In this document: one piece after another, positions 45,770 through 55,565 of the stretch
How positions within the stretch are numbered: position 1 is the stretch's first letter
Layout of the letters: each line of letters opens with the position of its first letter
Assembly (NCBI RefSeq): GCF_035917335.1
Contig: NZ_CP109067.1
Span: 1,490,501 to 1,554,500, forward strand
DNA: 64,000 nucleotides
Source of the DNA: Micromonospora sp. NBC_01813
GTDB taxonomy: Bacteria; Actinomycetota; Actinomycetes; Mycobacteriales; Micromonosporaceae
Direction: 5' to 3'
Notes under the pieces: generated by a model
What the model saw: the letters and a program-made list of their open reading frames with translations, nothing else
Databases searched by the model: none
What the model was told of the DNA's origin: nothing
Position numbers and translations under genes: made by a program

Positions 45770-46098
45770 TCGCCGTGGTGGCGTTGCTCGCCGGGATGCT
45801 GCTGGGGGTCTATTTCGACCCGGTGGTGCCGGCGGCGCTGCAGCCGTATCTGCCGATCGCCGTGGTGGCGGCGCTCGACGCGGTGTTCGGCGGGGTGCGG
45901 GCCAAGTTGGACGGGATCTTCGACGACAAGCAGTTCGTCATCTCGTTCATCTCGAACGTGCTGGTGGCGGGCCTGATCGTGTATCTGGGTGATCAGTTGG
46001 GGGTGGGTGGGCAGTTGTCCACCGGTGTGGTGGTCGTGCTCGGTGTGCGGATCTTCGGCAATGTCGCGGCGATTCGTCGGCATCTGTTCCGGGCCTGA
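45766..46098 (+). CDS. sbp: Small basic protein (DUF1290)
   Basis: 110 aa with three hydrophobic segments and the conserved AALDAVFGGVRAKLDGIFDD and FISNVLVAGLIVYLGDQLGV. The family (Sbp) lies near division genes in many Gram-positive bacteria. Sits between two DUF881 genes with an ATGA overlap; the three products probably form one membrane complex. Confidence 0.87.
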   Translation: MIAVVALLAGMLLGVYFDPVVPAALQPYLPIAVVAALDAVFGGVRAKLDGIFDDKQFVISFISNVLVAGLIVYLGDQLGVGGQLSTGVVVVLGVRIFGNVAAIRRHLFRA

Positions 46099-46107
46099 GG
46101 CGGGGGT

Positions 46108-46992
46108 ATGACGCAGCGCAGGCAGACTGGTACCGGTTGGCCGCAGGAGTCGGGATCGTCTTCGTCGTTGGTGGCGGGGGGTGTCGCTTCGTCGTCGGCC
46201 TCGGGGGGCGTGGTGCCGGGTGCCACGGCGGACGGCGGGGCCGATGTCGGCGGGTCGCGGCCCGCCGGTGATGGTCCGGGTGCGCGGGGGGTGTCCCGGG
46301 CGGCGATGTCGCCGGCCGGGTTGATCATTGTGGCCCTGTTGGTGCTGCTGGGGTTCACGCTGGTGGTGCAGGTGCGGAGCAACTCGACCGATCCGGCGTT
46401 GAGCGTGGCCCGGCAGGAGGATCTCGTGCGGATCCTGTCGGACCTGGAGGCCCGCGAGGATCGGCTGCGGTTGGAGATCGCGGAGTTGGAGGAGAGTCAG
46501 CGGCAGCTGACCTCGGGCGCTGAGGGCCGGGCGGCGGCGTTGGAGGAGGCGTCCCGGCGGGCGGACGAGCTGGGTGTGCTGGGTGGTGGTCTGCCGGCGC
46601 AGGGGCCGGGGTTGCGGTTGCGGTTCGTGGCGGGCGGCAAGCCGTTGCGGTCCTCGGATCTGCTCGACGCCGTGCAGGAGTTGCGTGGGGCGGGTGCTGA
46701 GGCGATGCAGATCAGTGGGGGCGACGGCCGGGCGGTGCGGATCGTGGCGGGTACCTATTTCCTTGACGCCGATGGCGGTGTGGATGTGGGTGGCCTGCGG
46801 TTGACCGGCCCGTACGAGGTGTTGGTGATCGGTGACGCGTCGACGATGCGGACCGCGCTGAACATTCCGGGTGGGGTGGTCGCGTCGGTGTCCGGTGACG
46901 GCGGTACGGTGATCGTCGAGGAGCTCGACGTGGTCGACGTGTCGACCTTGAGCGAGCCGATGCAGTTGCGTTACGCGCGGCCGGTCTCCTGA
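46108..46992 (+). CDS. DUF881 membrane-anchored protein (second copy)
   Basis: 294 aa. A Ser/Gly-rich head (1-70), one membrane segment (LIIVALLVLLGFTLVVQV), a coiled coil (LSDLEAREDRLRLEIAELEE) and the DUF881 domain. Paralogue of the gene two positions upstream. Function unknown. Confidence 0.85.
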   Translation: MTQRRQTGTGWPQESGSSSSLVAGGVASSSASGGVVPGATADGGADVGGSRPAGDGPGARGVSRAAMSPAGLIIVALLVLLGFTLVVQVRSNSTDPALSVARQEDLVRILSDLEAREDRLRLEIAELEESQRQLTSGAEGRAAALEEASRRADELGVLGGGLPAQGPGLRLRFVAGGKPLRSSDLLDAVQELRGAGAEAMQISGGDGRAVRIVAGTYFLDADGGVDVGGLRLTGPYEVLVIGDASTMRTALNIPGGVVASVSGDGGTVIVEELDVVDVSTLSEPMQLRYARPVS

Positions 46993-47052
46993 CCGGACGG
47001 GTGCCCCGCTTGGTGGGGTTTGTCAGTTGTGCACAGGATCGAAGGACCGGCC

Positions 47053-47433
47053 GTGATTCCAGAGGATCTGCGGTATACCGCGGAGCATGAGTGGGTGGCA
47101 GGCGACGCGACCGGATCGGTGCGGGTCGGCGTCACCTACTTCGCGCAGGATGCGTTGGGCGACATCGTGTTCGTCGAGTTGCCTGAGGTCGGGGCCGTGG
47201 TGACGGCTGGTGAGGCGTGCGGCGAGATCGAGTCGACGAAGAGTGTGTCGGAGATCTACGCGCCGCTCAGTGGCAGGGTGGTGGCGCGTAACGACGCGCT
47301 GGTGGATGCGCCGGAGACGGTCAATTCTGACCCGTACGGGGCAGGTTGGTTGGTGCAGTTGGAGCTGGCGGATCCGGCGGCGGTGGGCGGGTTGCTCGAC
47401 GCGGCGGCGTACCGTGAGCTCACCGAGCGCTGA
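47053..47433 (+). CDS. gcvH: Glycine cleavage system H protein
   Basis: 126 aa lipoyl carrier. RYTAEHEWVAGD begins the fold and GEIESTKSVSEIYAP contains the lipoylated lysine. It shuttles the aminomethyl group between GcvP, GcvT and lipoamide dehydrogenase. GTG 47053 is chosen with GAAGGA upstream. gcvP is 3 kb away in the same direction; gcvT is not in the window. Confidence 0.92.
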   Translation: MIPEDLRYTAEHEWVAGDATGSVRVGVTYFAQDALGDIVFVELPEVGAVVTAGEACGEIESTKSVSEIYAPLSGRVVARNDALVDAPETVNSDPYGAGWLVQLELADPAAVGGLLDAAAYRELTER

Positions 47434-47474
47434 CCGGTGTCGGGGCGCGTTGTATCGTGTGCCCGCGAGTCTTG

Positions 47475-47504
47475 TTGACCCTAGTTTTCGGCGCTGGCTA
47501 GGCT
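47475..47504 (+). promoter_or_regulatory. SigA-type promoter ahead of the FHA gene
   Basis: TTGACC (47475-47480) and TAGGCT (47499-47504) with an 18-base spacer match the actinobacterial housekeeping consensus and lie 150 bp before the GarA-like start. Confidence 0.5.
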
Positions 47505-47651
47505 CGCCCAGTCGACCGAGAAGCCAACAACAGTTGAGTGTTGCGGAAATTGCCGTCCAGGCACGGGGGAGCTTGTACCTTGCGATCCATCAAGGGTTGG
47601 TGGCTTGCCCGACACACCCAGCGCCAACCGAACAGATCCGTGAGGTGGTCC

Positions 47652-48104
47652 ATGACGCGCCCAGACGACGAGTTCCCCCCACTCGACGTCACGTCGACGT
47701 TGAATCTCGGTTCGCTCGACGAAGTGTTGGAGGGGCCGGACGCCGATGTGGTGCCGAGCCGTATGTCGGGTTCGTTGCCGCCGGGGATGGCGTTGCTGGT
47801 CGTGCGGCGGGGCCCGAACGCTGGGGCCCGGTTCCTGCTCGATCATGATGTGACGACCAGTGGCCGGCATCCGGACAGTGACATCTTTCTGGATGATGTG
47901 ACGGTGTCGCGGCGTCATGCGGAGTTCCACCGTGACGGCGGTACCTTCACCGTCCGCGATGTGGGTAGCCTGAATGGCACCTATGTCAATCGGGAGCGGG
48001 TGGAGGCGGCGACCCTGAGCAACGGTGACGAGGTCCAGATCGGTAAGTTCCGGCTGGTCTTCATCGCCGGTCCGCGGCCGGACGAGGAGGTCGGCCGCGG
48101 CTGA
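47652..48104 (+). CDS. garA: FHA-domain regulator GarA
   Basis: 150 aa. An N-terminal tail with candidate phospho-threonines (PLDVTSTLNLGSLDEVLEG) is followed by an FHA domain (TTSGRHPDSDIFLDDVTVSR, RHAEFH, GSLNGTYVNRERVE). In mycobacteria GarA, when unphosphorylated, inhibits 2-oxoglutarate dehydrogenase and controls glutamate metabolism. ATG 47652 is the family start. Confidence 0.87.
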   Translation: MTRPDDEFPPLDVTSTLNLGSLDEVLEGPDADVVPSRMSGSLPPGMALLVVRRGPNAGARFLLDHDVTTSGRHPDSDIFLDDVTVSRRHAEFHRDGGTFTVRDVGSLNGTYVNRERVEAATLSNGDEVQIGKFRLVFIAGPRPDEEVGRG

Positions 48105-48176
48105 CGCCTGGGGGCACGTGTGCGGGTTGTCGCGCACGGGTGCGTGGCTGACGTCGGCGGGTGAGCCGGGGGTGTC

Positions 48177-48938
48177 GTGGTGAGTGATCAGGCGGCGGCC
48201 CGTCAGGGTGTGCCTGCGGCGCCGTTGCTGAGCATCGGCGAGGTGTTGGCGCAGCTGCGTCCGGAGTTTCCGGACACCACGATCTCCAAGTTGCGGTTCC
48301 TGGAGGCCGAGGGCCTGGTGGAGCCGGAGCGCACACCGTCCGGTTACCGCAAGTACAGCCGGGAGGACGTGGCCCGGTTGCGGTTCGTGTTGACGGCGCA
48401 GCGGGACCAGTACCTTCCGCTGCGGGTGATCCGGGAGCAGTTGGCGAGGCGGGACGCGGAGGCGGCTGCCGGTGCGGGCTGGCCTCGGCCGGCGTTGGTC
48501 GCGGTTGGTCCGTCCGGTGAGGTGCCGGGGCGTGCCGCGGTGTCGGATCAGCCGGATCAGCCGCAGCAGGTCCGGTTGAGTCGGTCGGATCTGCTGGCGG
48601 GTAGTGGTCTTGAGCCGTCGACGTTGGCCGAGGTGGAGCGGCTTGGTCTGGTGGTGGCGGTGGTGCCGGGTTGGTACGACGCGGACGCGTTGGTGATCGC
48701 CGTCGCGGTGGCGGGGCTGTTGGATCACGGGCTCGAGGTGCGTCATCTGCGGGCGGTGCGGGCTGCGGCGGATCGTGATGTCGGGTTGTTCGCGCAGTTG
48801 GTGGCGCCGTTGGTGCGGCAGCGGGATCCGGCGGCGCAGGCGCGGGCGGCGGAGACGGCCCGGGAGTTGATCGGTCTGTCGCAGCGGCTGCATGCGGCGT
48901 TGGTGCGGGCGGGGTTGCGGGGGACGCTCGGCCGGTGA
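48177..48938 (+). CDS. ftsR: MerR-family regulator FtsR
   Basis: 253 aa with a MerR DNA-binding domain (LSIGEVLAQLRPEFPDTTIS, KLRFLEAEGLVEPERTPSG, YRKYSREDVARLRF). FtsR controls ftsZ expression in corynebacteria; Rv1828 is the mycobacterial equivalent. GTG 48177 or GTG 48180 is the start. Confidence 0.85.
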   Translation: MVSDQAAARQGVPAAPLLSIGEVLAQLRPEFPDTTISKLRFLEAEGLVEPERTPSGYRKYSREDVARLRFVLTAQRDQYLPLRVIREQLARRDAEAAAGAGWPRPALVAVGPSGEVPGRAAVSDQPDQPQQVRLSRSDLLAGSGLEPSTLAEVERLGLVVAVVPGWYDADALVIAVAVAGLLDHGLEVRHLRAVRAAADRDVGLFAQLVAPLVRQRDPAAQARAAETARELIGLSQRLHAALVRAGLRGTLGR

Positions 48939-49030
48939 GGTGGTTGGCGTGACCGGACGGCTGCGTGGTGGTCCGTGTACCGTGCAGGGAAGGCCGGAGC
49001 GGGTTTGGTGACGACGACACGGAGGCGGCG

Positions 49031-49495
49031 GTGCGTGAGCTGAGCGTGGTCGGGGTGCGGGTGGAGTTGCCCACCAACCAGCCGATCGTGCTGCTGCGCG
49101 AGGTTGACGGGGACCGTTATCTGCCGATTTGGATCGGTGCGGTGGAGGCCACGGCTATCGCGTACGAGCAGCAGGGCGTCAAGCCGGCCCGTCCGTTGAC
49201 GCATGATCTGTTGCGCGACATTCTGGCGGCGTTGCAGGCTCCGCTGCGGGCGGTGGAGATCACCGAGTTGAAGGACAATGTCTTCTACGCGGACCTACTC
49301 ATTGGTGACAGTGTTCGGGTGTCGGCGCGGCCCAGTGATTCGATCGCCTTGGCGTTGCGTGTAGGCGCTCCGATTCGTTGTGCTGAGCAGGTGCTCTCCG
49401 AGGCGGGCATCGTCATTCCCGATGAGCAGGAGGACGAGGTCGAGAAGTTCCGGGAGTTCCTGGATCAGGTGCGGCCGGAGGATTTCGCGGGTTGA
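49031..49495 (+). CDS. DUF151 bifunctional-nuclease family protein
   Basis: 154 aa. ELSVVGVRVELPTNQPIVLL, YLPIWIGAVEATAIAYEQQG and RPSDSIALALRVGAPI are the family's conserved blocks. Members show nuclease activity in some organisms; the role here (Rv1829 equivalent) is unknown. GTG 49031 has GGAGG upstream. Confidence 0.87.
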   Translation: MRELSVVGVRVELPTNQPIVLLREVDGDRYLPIWIGAVEATAIAYEQQGVKPARPLTHDLLRDILAALQAPLRAVEITELKDNVFYADLLIGDSVRVSARPSDSIALALRVGAPIRCAEQVLSEAGIVIPDEQEDEVEKFREFLDQVRPEDFAG

Positions 49496-49664
49496 CCGGC
49501 GCGGTCCGGCAGGTGATCACGCGCGTACGCGCGGCGTGGCCAGCTGTACGCGGCGTGTCGCGGACCGGGTTGCCCGGTGTGGCTCCCAGCTGGCGTTAGG
49601 CTGGCCTTGTCGATTGGCTCACGTTCTGTCCGGGGTGTGGGCCGCCTGACGGGGAGGTTTCCGG

Positions 49665-50231
49665 ATGCCCGCACAGCATGAGCCAGGGCCTGGTTCGTCC
49701 GATCATGTGGACGGGGTCGGCGCCGAGGAGGATCTGGTCGGCTACCGCGGGGTGACCGCCTGCCACGCGGTGGGGATCAGCTACCGGCAGTTGGACTACT
49801 GGGCGCGGACGGCGCTGGTGGTGCCGAGTGTGCGCGACGCGGCGGGTTCGGGGTCTGCCCGGCTGTATTCGTTCCGCGACCTGGTCGTGTTGAAGGTCGT
49901 CAAACGCCTGTTGGACGCCGGGGTGTCGTTGCAGAACATCCGCAGGGCGATCGAGACGTTGCGCTCACGGGGGGTGGCTGATCTCGCGGGGATCACGCTG
50001 ATCTCGGATGGGACGACGGTGTACGAGTGCCGTTCGCCGGAGGAGGTCGTCGACCTGCTGCAGGGCGGTCAGGGCGTGTTCGGTATCGCGATCGGTGGGG
50101 CGTTCAAGGAGATCCAGGGTTCGTTGTCGCAGTTGCCGGCGGAGCCCGCCGTGGTGACCGAGCCTGACGCGTCGCCGGTGGTCGCCGGTGACGAGTTGGC
50201 GGCGCGCCGGGCCCGCCGGCGGGCCGGCTGA
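49665..50231 (+). CDS. MerR-family transcriptional regulator
   Basis: 188 aa, second MerR protein of the block (Rv1830 equivalent): YRGVTACHAVGISYRQLDYW, SGSARLYSFRDLVVLKVVKR and LLDAGVSLQNIRRAIETLRS. Effector unknown. ATG 49665 has GGGAGG upstream; a TAGGCT -10-like box is at 49597-49602. Confidence 0.87.
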   Translation: MPAQHEPGPGSSDHVDGVGAEEDLVGYRGVTACHAVGISYRQLDYWARTALVVPSVRDAAGSGSARLYSFRDLVVLKVVKRLLDAGVSLQNIRRAIETLRSRGVADLAGITLISDGTTVYECRSPEEVVDLLQGGQGVFGIAIGGAFKEIQGSLSQLPAEPAVVTEPDASPVVAGDELAARRARRRAG

Positions 50232-50329
50232 CGGCACCCGACCGGTCGTCGACCGCCCCTGCACGCTGGTGATCGACGTCACCGGCGCAGCCGGGCCGCG
50301 CAGCCGGTAGCGTAGGGGACGCCACGTAT

Positions 50330-50416
50330 CCGTGTGGGAGAGACCGCCTGTTGTTCGTAGGCGGCGCCGAAGGGGCAATTCCTCCCCGGAACCTCTCAGG
50401 CAGAAGGACCACACGG
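50330..50416 (+). promoter_or_regulatory. Glycine riboswitch upstream of gcvP
   Basis: P1 pairs CCGTGTGG (50330-50337) with CCACACGG (50409-50416). Inside are the family's conserved strings GGGAGAGACCGCC, GCCGAAGGGGCAA, CCCCGGAACCTCTCAGGCAG and AAGGACC. Only one full aptamer is clear; the following CTCTGGAG (about 50425) may be the ghost aptamer of single-type glycine switches. It should raise gcvP expression when glycine is abundant. Confidence 0.9.
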
Positions 50417-50489
50417 GTTGGCGACTCTGGAGGCGGCGGTGCCGACAGAGGGGGAGGTTGCCTGCCGACCTCACCCCGGGAGCCGCCTG

Positions 50490-53324
50490 GTGGATACTTC
50501 TGTTTCTGCGTTTGCCGATGCCACGTTCGCCGACCGTCACATCGGTGCTGATCCGGCCGCGCAGCGGCGGATGCTCGAGGTGGTCGGCTACGCCAGCGTC
50601 GACGATCTGATGGACGCGGCGATCCCTGAGGTCATCCGGTTGCGGGACCGGTTGGATCTGCCGGCACCGGCCAGTGAGCCGCAGGTGACGGCGGCGTTGC
50701 GCCGGTTGGCGCAGCGCAATGTGGCCGCGGTGTCGATGATCGGCCTGGGTTATCACGGCACGCACACGCCGGCGGTGATCCGCCGCAACGTGCTGGAGAA
50801 CCCGGCCTGGTACACGGCGTACACGCCGTACCAGCCGGAGATCAGCCAGGGCCGGCTGGAGGCGTTGCTGACGTTCCAGACGATGGTGTCGGACCTGACC
50901 GGGCTGGCCACGGCGAACGCGTCGATGTTGGATGAGGCGACGGCCGCGGCGGAGGCGATGACGTTGGCGCGGCGGGCGTCGAAGTCGGGCAGTGACGTGT
51001 ACGTGGTGGACGCCGACGCGTTGCCGCAGACGGTCGCGGTGCTGCGGACCCGGGCGCAGCCGCTCGGTATCGAGGTGCGGGTGTGTGACGTCACCGAGGA
51101 CCTACCGGCGGAGTTCTTCGGGGCGCACCTGCAGTTCCCGGGCGCGTCGGGGCGGCTGCGTGACGACACGGCGGTGGTGGCGGCGGCGCATGCGGTCGGC
51201 GCGGTGGTGACGGTGGCCGCTGACCTGTTGGCGTTGACGGTGCTGCGGGCGCCGGGTGCGATCGGCGCCGACGTGGCGGTCGGGACGACGCAGCGGTTCG
51301 GGGTGCCGATGGGCTTCGGTGGGCCGCACGCGGGTTACCTGGCGGTGCGGGCAGGGTTGGAGCGGATGCTGCCGGGCCGGTTGGTCGGGGTGTCACGGGA
51401 CACGGCCGGGGACCGCGCGTACCGGTTGGCGTTGCAGACCCGGGAGCAGCACATCCGCCGGGAGAAGGCGACCAGCAACATCTGCACCGCGCAGGTGCTG
51501 TTGGCGGTGATGGCTGCCATGTACGCGGTGTACCACGGACCGCAGGGGCTGCGGGCGATCGCGCAGCGGACGCACGCGGCGGCGGCCAGGTTGCGGGCCG
51601 GGCTCGCCGCCGGCGGGGTACGGGTGGCCGACGGGCCGTTGTTCGACACGGTGACGGCGACGGTTCCCGGTGCCGCCGGGCAGGTGGTGGCCGACGCGGC
51701 CCGCCGCGGTGTCAACCTGCGGTTGGTGGACGCCGACACAGTCGCGGTGGCGTGTGACGAGACGACGACGGGGGAGCACCTGGCGGCGGTGTGGGCGGCG
51801 TTCGGGGTGGCGGCGTTCACCGGTGACGTGCCGCAGGTGATTGCGGCCAGCTGGTGGCGTACCGATGAGATCCTGAGCCACGAGGTTTTCCACTCCTACC
51901 GCAGTGAGACGGCGATGCTGCGGTATCTGCGTCGGCTCGCCGACTCCGACTACGCGTTGGACCGCGGCATGATCCCGTTGGGGTCGTGCACGATGAAGTT
52001 GAACGCGGCGGTGCAGATGGAGCCGGTCAGCTGGCCGGAGTTCGCCGATGTGCATCCGTTGGCGCCGGCCGCGCAGACCGCCGGCTACCGGGAGCTGATC
52101 GGGCAGTTGGAAGGCTGGCTGGCGGAGGTGACGGGCTACGACGCGGTCAGTGTGCAGCCCAACGCGGGTTCGCAGGGCGAGTTGGCGGGGTTGCTGGCGA
52201 TCCGGGGTTTCCACCGGTCACGTGGGCAGACCGGCCGGGACGTGTGTCTGATTCCGTCGTCGGCCCACGGCACGAACGCGGCGAGCGCGGTGATGGCCGG
52301 GATGCGGGTGGTGGTGGTCGGCTGCGACGCTGACGGCAACGTCGACGTGGCCGACGCGCAGCGGCTGATCGACGTGCACCGCGACGCCCTCGCGGCGATG
52401 ATGGTGACGTATCCGTCGACGCATGGGGTGTATGAGGACGGCATCGCGGATCTGTGTGCCCGGGTGCACGACGCCGGCGGTCAGGTGTACGTCGACGGGG
52501 CGAACCTGAACGCGTTGCTCGGCTATGCCCGGCCTGGTCGTTTCGGTGCCGACGTGTCACATCTGAACCTGCACAAGACGTTCTGCATTCCGCATGGTGG
52601 TGGCGGCCCCGGAGTGGGGCCGGTGGCGGTGCGGGAGCATCTGGCGCCGTTCCTGCCGGCGGACCCGGTGGCCGGCGGCGACGGTCCGGTGATCTCGGCG
52701 GCCCGGTACGGGTCGGCGGGTATTCTGCCGATCCCGTGGGCGTATCTGCGGTTGATGGGTGCCGACGGGCTGGTGCGGGCGACCGGTGCGGCGGTGTTGG
52801 CGGCCAACTACGTGGCCGCCCGGCTGCGGCCGTTCTATCCGGTGCTGTACTCCGGCAACAAGGGTTTGGTGGCGCACGAGTGCGTGCTGGACCTGCGGCC
52901 GTTGACCAGGGCGACCGGGGTGACGGTGGAGGATGTGGCGAAGCGGCTGATCGACTACGGGTTCCACGCGCCGACGATGTCGTTTCCGGTGTCGGGGACG
53001 TTGATGGTGGAGCCTACCGAGAGTGAGGACCTGGCGGAACTCGACCGGTTCTGCGCCGCGATGATCGCGATCCGGGAGGAGGTCGACCAGGTGGCGCGGG
53101 GCGTGTGGCCAGTGGCGGACAGCCCGCTGCGGCAGGCGCCGCACACGGCGGCGCTGGTCACCGGGGACGAGTGGTCGTTGCCGTATCCGCGTTCGGTGGC
53201 GGCGTTTCCGGCGGGTCGGCCGGCTGGTGGCAAGTACTGGCCGCCGGTACGTCGGGTCGACAGCGCGTACGGGGACCGGAATCTGGTGTGCGCCTGCCCG
53301 CCGGTGGAGGAGTACGCCGACTGA
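50490..53324 (+). CDS. gcvP: Glycine dehydrogenase (decarboxylating), P protein
   Basis: 944 aa, full-length fused P protein. [19 protein letters not shown] opens it, [20 protein letters not shown] and the PLP lysine in [18 protein letters not shown] are present. It decarboxylates glycine and loads the H protein. GTG 50490 follows GGGAG; TTG 50418 is in frame but lies at the riboswitch edge and is less likely. Controlled by the riboswitch at 50330. Confidence 0.93.
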   Translation: MDTSVSAFADATFADRHIGADPAAQRRMLEVVGYASVDDLMDAAIPEVIRLRDRLDLPAPASEPQVTAALRRLAQRNVAAVSMIGLGYHGTHTPAVIRRNVLENPAWYTAYTPYQPEISQGRLEALLTFQTMVSDLTGLATANASMLDEATAAAEAMTLARRASKSGSDVYVVDADALPQTVAVLRTRAQPLGIEVRVCDVTEDLPAEFFGAHLQFPGASGRLRDDTAVVAAAHAVGAVVTVAADLLALTVLRAPGAIGADVAVGTTQRFGVPMGFGGPHAGYLAVRAGLERMLPGRLVGVSRDTAGDRAYRLALQTREQHIRREKATSNICTAQVLLAVMAAMYAVYHGPQGLRAIAQRTHAAAARLRAGLAAGGVRVADGPLFDTVTATVPGAAGQVVADAARRGVNLRLVDADTVAVACDETTTGEHLAAVWAAFGVAAFTGDVPQVIAASWWRTDEILSHEVFHSYRSETAMLRYLRRLADSDYALDRGMIPLGSCTMKLNAAVQMEPVSWPEFADVHPLAPAAQTAGYRELIGQLEGWLAEVTGYDAVSVQPNAGSQGELAGLLAIRGFHRSRGQTGRDVCLIPSSAHGTNAASAVMAGMRVVVVGCDADGNVDVADAQRLIDVHRDALAAMMVTYPSTHGVYEDGIADLCARVHDAGGQVYVDGANLNALLGYARPGRFGADVSHLNLHKTFCIPHGGGGPGVGPVAVREHLAPFLPADPVAGGDGPVISAARYGSAGILPIPWAYLRLMGADGLVRATGAAVLAANYVAARLRPFYPVLYSGNKGLVAHECVLDLRPLTRATGVTVEDVAKRLIDYGFHAPTMSFPVSGTLMVEPTESEDLAELDRFCAAMIAIREEVDQVARGVWPVADSPLRQAPHTAALVTGDEWSLPYPRSVAAFPAGRPAGGKYWPPVRRVDSAYGDRNLVCACPPVEEYAD

Positions 53325-53436
53325 TCGGGCGTGGGGCCGGCGGGCGCGTCGGGGCACCGGGCGGCTTCGTCGCCGGCCGGTGCCGGAACAGGGAGGGGTC
53401 GGCTCGACGGTGAGCCTGCGGGCCGCAGGTGTCGGG

Positions 53437-53637
53437 TCAGGCAGCGAGGGCGTGCCGGGCCGGGCCGCGGTGCGGGGCGATGCTGCTGCCGTCGGGGAGC
53501 AGCTCGCCGGTGTCTTCGAAGACGATGACTCCGTTGCAGAGCAGGCTCCAGCCCTGCTCTGGGAAGCAGGCGATCACGCGGGCCGCTTCCCGGTCGGTGG
53601 CGTCAGCCGTCGGACAGTGTGGTTGGTGCTGGCACAT
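53437..53637 (-). CDS. Small protein (DUF5999-like)
   Basis: 66 aa: MCQHQPHCPTADATDREAAR, FPEQGWSLLCNGVIVFEDTG and ELLPDGSSIAPHR. I recall this pattern as DUF5999, widespread in actinomycetes and of unknown function; the two close cysteines may bind metal. ATG 53637 has GGAGA upstream. Confidence 0.78.
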   Translation of the reverse strand: MCQHQPHCPTADATDREAARVIACFPEQGWSLLCNGVIVFEDTGELLPDGSSIAPHRGPARHALAA

Positions 53638-53871
53638 CGGGATCTCCGGACTGTGGGGGTGCTGTGTCATGGTTCACATGACCAGTGATGAACGTTACCA
53701 AGCCGAACGACACCCTTCCGAGCAGGTAACGGCTTTCGGACCGAAGAATCCCCCCTTCGGCCGAGGCAGATCCAACCGGTCGGTGTGGAAACGCTCCCAT
53801 GAGTCTACGGCCAGCGCACCACCACCGACCCGCCACCGCGACCACCGACCACCGCCAGTAACCTGACCGCC

Positions 53872-54372
53872 ATGACCATGCGTCCGATCCGGATCATCGG
53901 CGACGCCGTACTACGCACCCCCGCCGAACCGGTCACCGACTTCGACCGCACCCTGCGGGACCTGGTCACCGACCTGATGGACACCCTGCTCGGCGCACCC
54001 GGCCGCGCCGGCGTCGCCGCCCCCCAGATCGGCGTGAGCGCCCGCGTGTTCGTCTACGACGCCGACGACCACCGCGGCCACATCGTCAACCCCACCCTGC
54101 ACCTGCACGGCGACGACACCGACACCGACGACGAAGGCTGCCTGTCCATCCCCGGCCTGTACTTCCCGACCCGGCGCGCCCGACACGCCACCGTCGACGG
54201 CGTCGACCAGCACGGCGAACCGGTCACCATCACCGGCACCGGTTTCCTCGCCCGCGCCCTGCAACACGAAACCGACCACCTCGACGGCCGCCTCTACGTC
54301 GACACCCTCCGCGGCGACCCCCGCCGCCAGGCACTACGCGAGATCCGCGCCGCCCACTGGACCCGCCGCTGA
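53872..54372 (+). CDS. def: Peptide deformylase
   Basis: 166 aa. GVAAPQIG, EGCLSIPG and QHETDHLDGRL are the three PDF motifs with the metal ligands Cys and two His. Removes the N-formyl group from nascent proteins. ATG 53872, with ATG 53878 as alternative. Unlike the gcvP block just upstream its codons favour C at third positions. Confidence 0.92.
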   Translation: MTMRPIRIIGDAVLRTPAEPVTDFDRTLRDLVTDLMDTLLGAPGRAGVAAPQIGVSARVFVYDADDHRGHIVNPTLHLHGDDTDTDDEGCLSIPGLYFPTRRARHATVDGVDQHGEPVTITGTGFLARALQHETDHLDGRLYVDTLRGDPRRQALREIRAAHWTRR

Positions 54373-54383
54373 ACGAACCACCC

Positions 54384-55565
54384 TCACACCACCACCATCC
54401 GTGGATACGGATGCCGCAGAAAATCGTGGTGCGAGATGTCCCACCCGTACGCCCCCGCCCGGCCGAACACCACCACGTCACCAGCCCGCAACCGGTCCAC
54501 CACCTGCCCCCGGCACAGCACGTCACGCGGCGTACACAACTCACCCACCACATCCACCGCCGCCGCCCGCACCTGCGGCCGCGCGAACGGATACGGCCAC
54601 CCCGACACCGGCAACACCACGAACGGATGGTCGTAACCCCACGCCGCCGGCAACCGGAAATGATGCGTCCCGCCCCGCAGCACCGCGAACCACCGGCCCT
54701 GCGTGCGCTTCACATCCACCACCTGCGCCGCGTACCAGCCCGCGTCCGCCACCAGCAACCGCCCCGGCTCGAACACCAGCCGCACCCCCGGGGGCACCAC
54801 CAACCCGGCCAGGCCCGCCCGCAGCACCGCCAAGTCGAACCGCCTCCCACCGGCGTAGTCCACCCCGAACCCGCCACCCACGTTCACGTACTCCACCGCC
54901 ACCCCGAACCGCCCACCGGCCGCCACCGCCCACGCCAGCGCATCGACCACGAACCGCGCGTGCGCCGCCGCGTCCAGATTGTTCGACACCGCGTGCAGGC
55001 TGAACCCCACCAGCCGCACCCCCGGCAACCCCGCCGCCACCGCCACCACCTCACCCAACCGCGCCTCGTCCACCCCGAACTGCGTCGCCACCCCCGCCAT
55101 CGCGTGACTACCCGCCAACCCACCCGCCGGCCGGTTCACCCGCACCGCCGCCTCCACCCGCACCCCCGCCGCCCGCGCCACCAGATCCAACCGCCGCAAC
55201 TCCAACACACTCTCCACGTTCACCAACGCACCCGCCGCCACCGCCGCCGCCAACTGCCCATCGGTCTTCGCCGGCCCACCGAACACCACCTGCCCGGCAC
55301 CCGCCGCCACCGCCGCCGCCAACTCACCCCCCGACGCCACCTCCACCCCGTCCACCACCCGCGCCAACTCCGCCACCACATCCGGATGCCCGTTGGCCTT
55401 CATCGCGTACAACAACACCGCACCCGGCGGCAACGCCGCCCGCACCGCCCCCGCCACCTCCCGCAACACCACCCGGTCGTACACGTACGCACACACCGGG
55501 GCGTCCCCGCCCACCAGCCCCGCCACCGCAGCCGCCACCCGCGGCGGCACCCCGACCGCCATCAC
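54384..55565 (-). CDS. Type III PLP decarboxylase of a siderophore operon
   Basis: 393 aa, ornithine/diaminopimelate decarboxylase-like barrel. LLYAMKANGHPDVV holds the PLP lysine; EYVNVGGGFGVDYAGG and RLVFEPGRLLVADAG bind the phosphate and substrate; ELCTPRDVL and DVVVFGRAGAYGWD are the C-terminal domain. Downstream of two NIS synthetases it parallels SbnH/AcsE, which decarboxylate a citryl-diaminopropionate intermediate. Its start overlaps the upstream synthetase stop. Confidence 0.83.
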   Translation of the reverse strand: MMAVGVPPRVAAAVAGLVGGDAPVCAYVYDRVVLREVAGAVRAALPPGAVLLYAMKANGHPDVVAELARVVDGVEVASGGELAAAVAAGAGQVVFGGPAKTDGQLAAAVAAGALVNVESVLELRRLDLVARAAGVRVEAAVRVNRPAGGLAGSHAMAGVATQFGVDEARLGEVVAVAAGLPGVRLVGFSLHAVSNNLDAAAHARFVVDALAWAVAAGGRFGVAVEYVNVGGGFGVDYAGGRRFDLAVLRAGLAGLVVPPGVRLVFEPGRLLVADAGWYAAQVVDVKRTQGRWFAVLRGGTHHFRLPAAWGYDHPFVVLPVSGWPYPFARPQVRAAAVDVVGELCTPRDVLCRGQVVDRLRAGDVVVFGRAGAYGWDISHHDFLRHPYPRMVVV

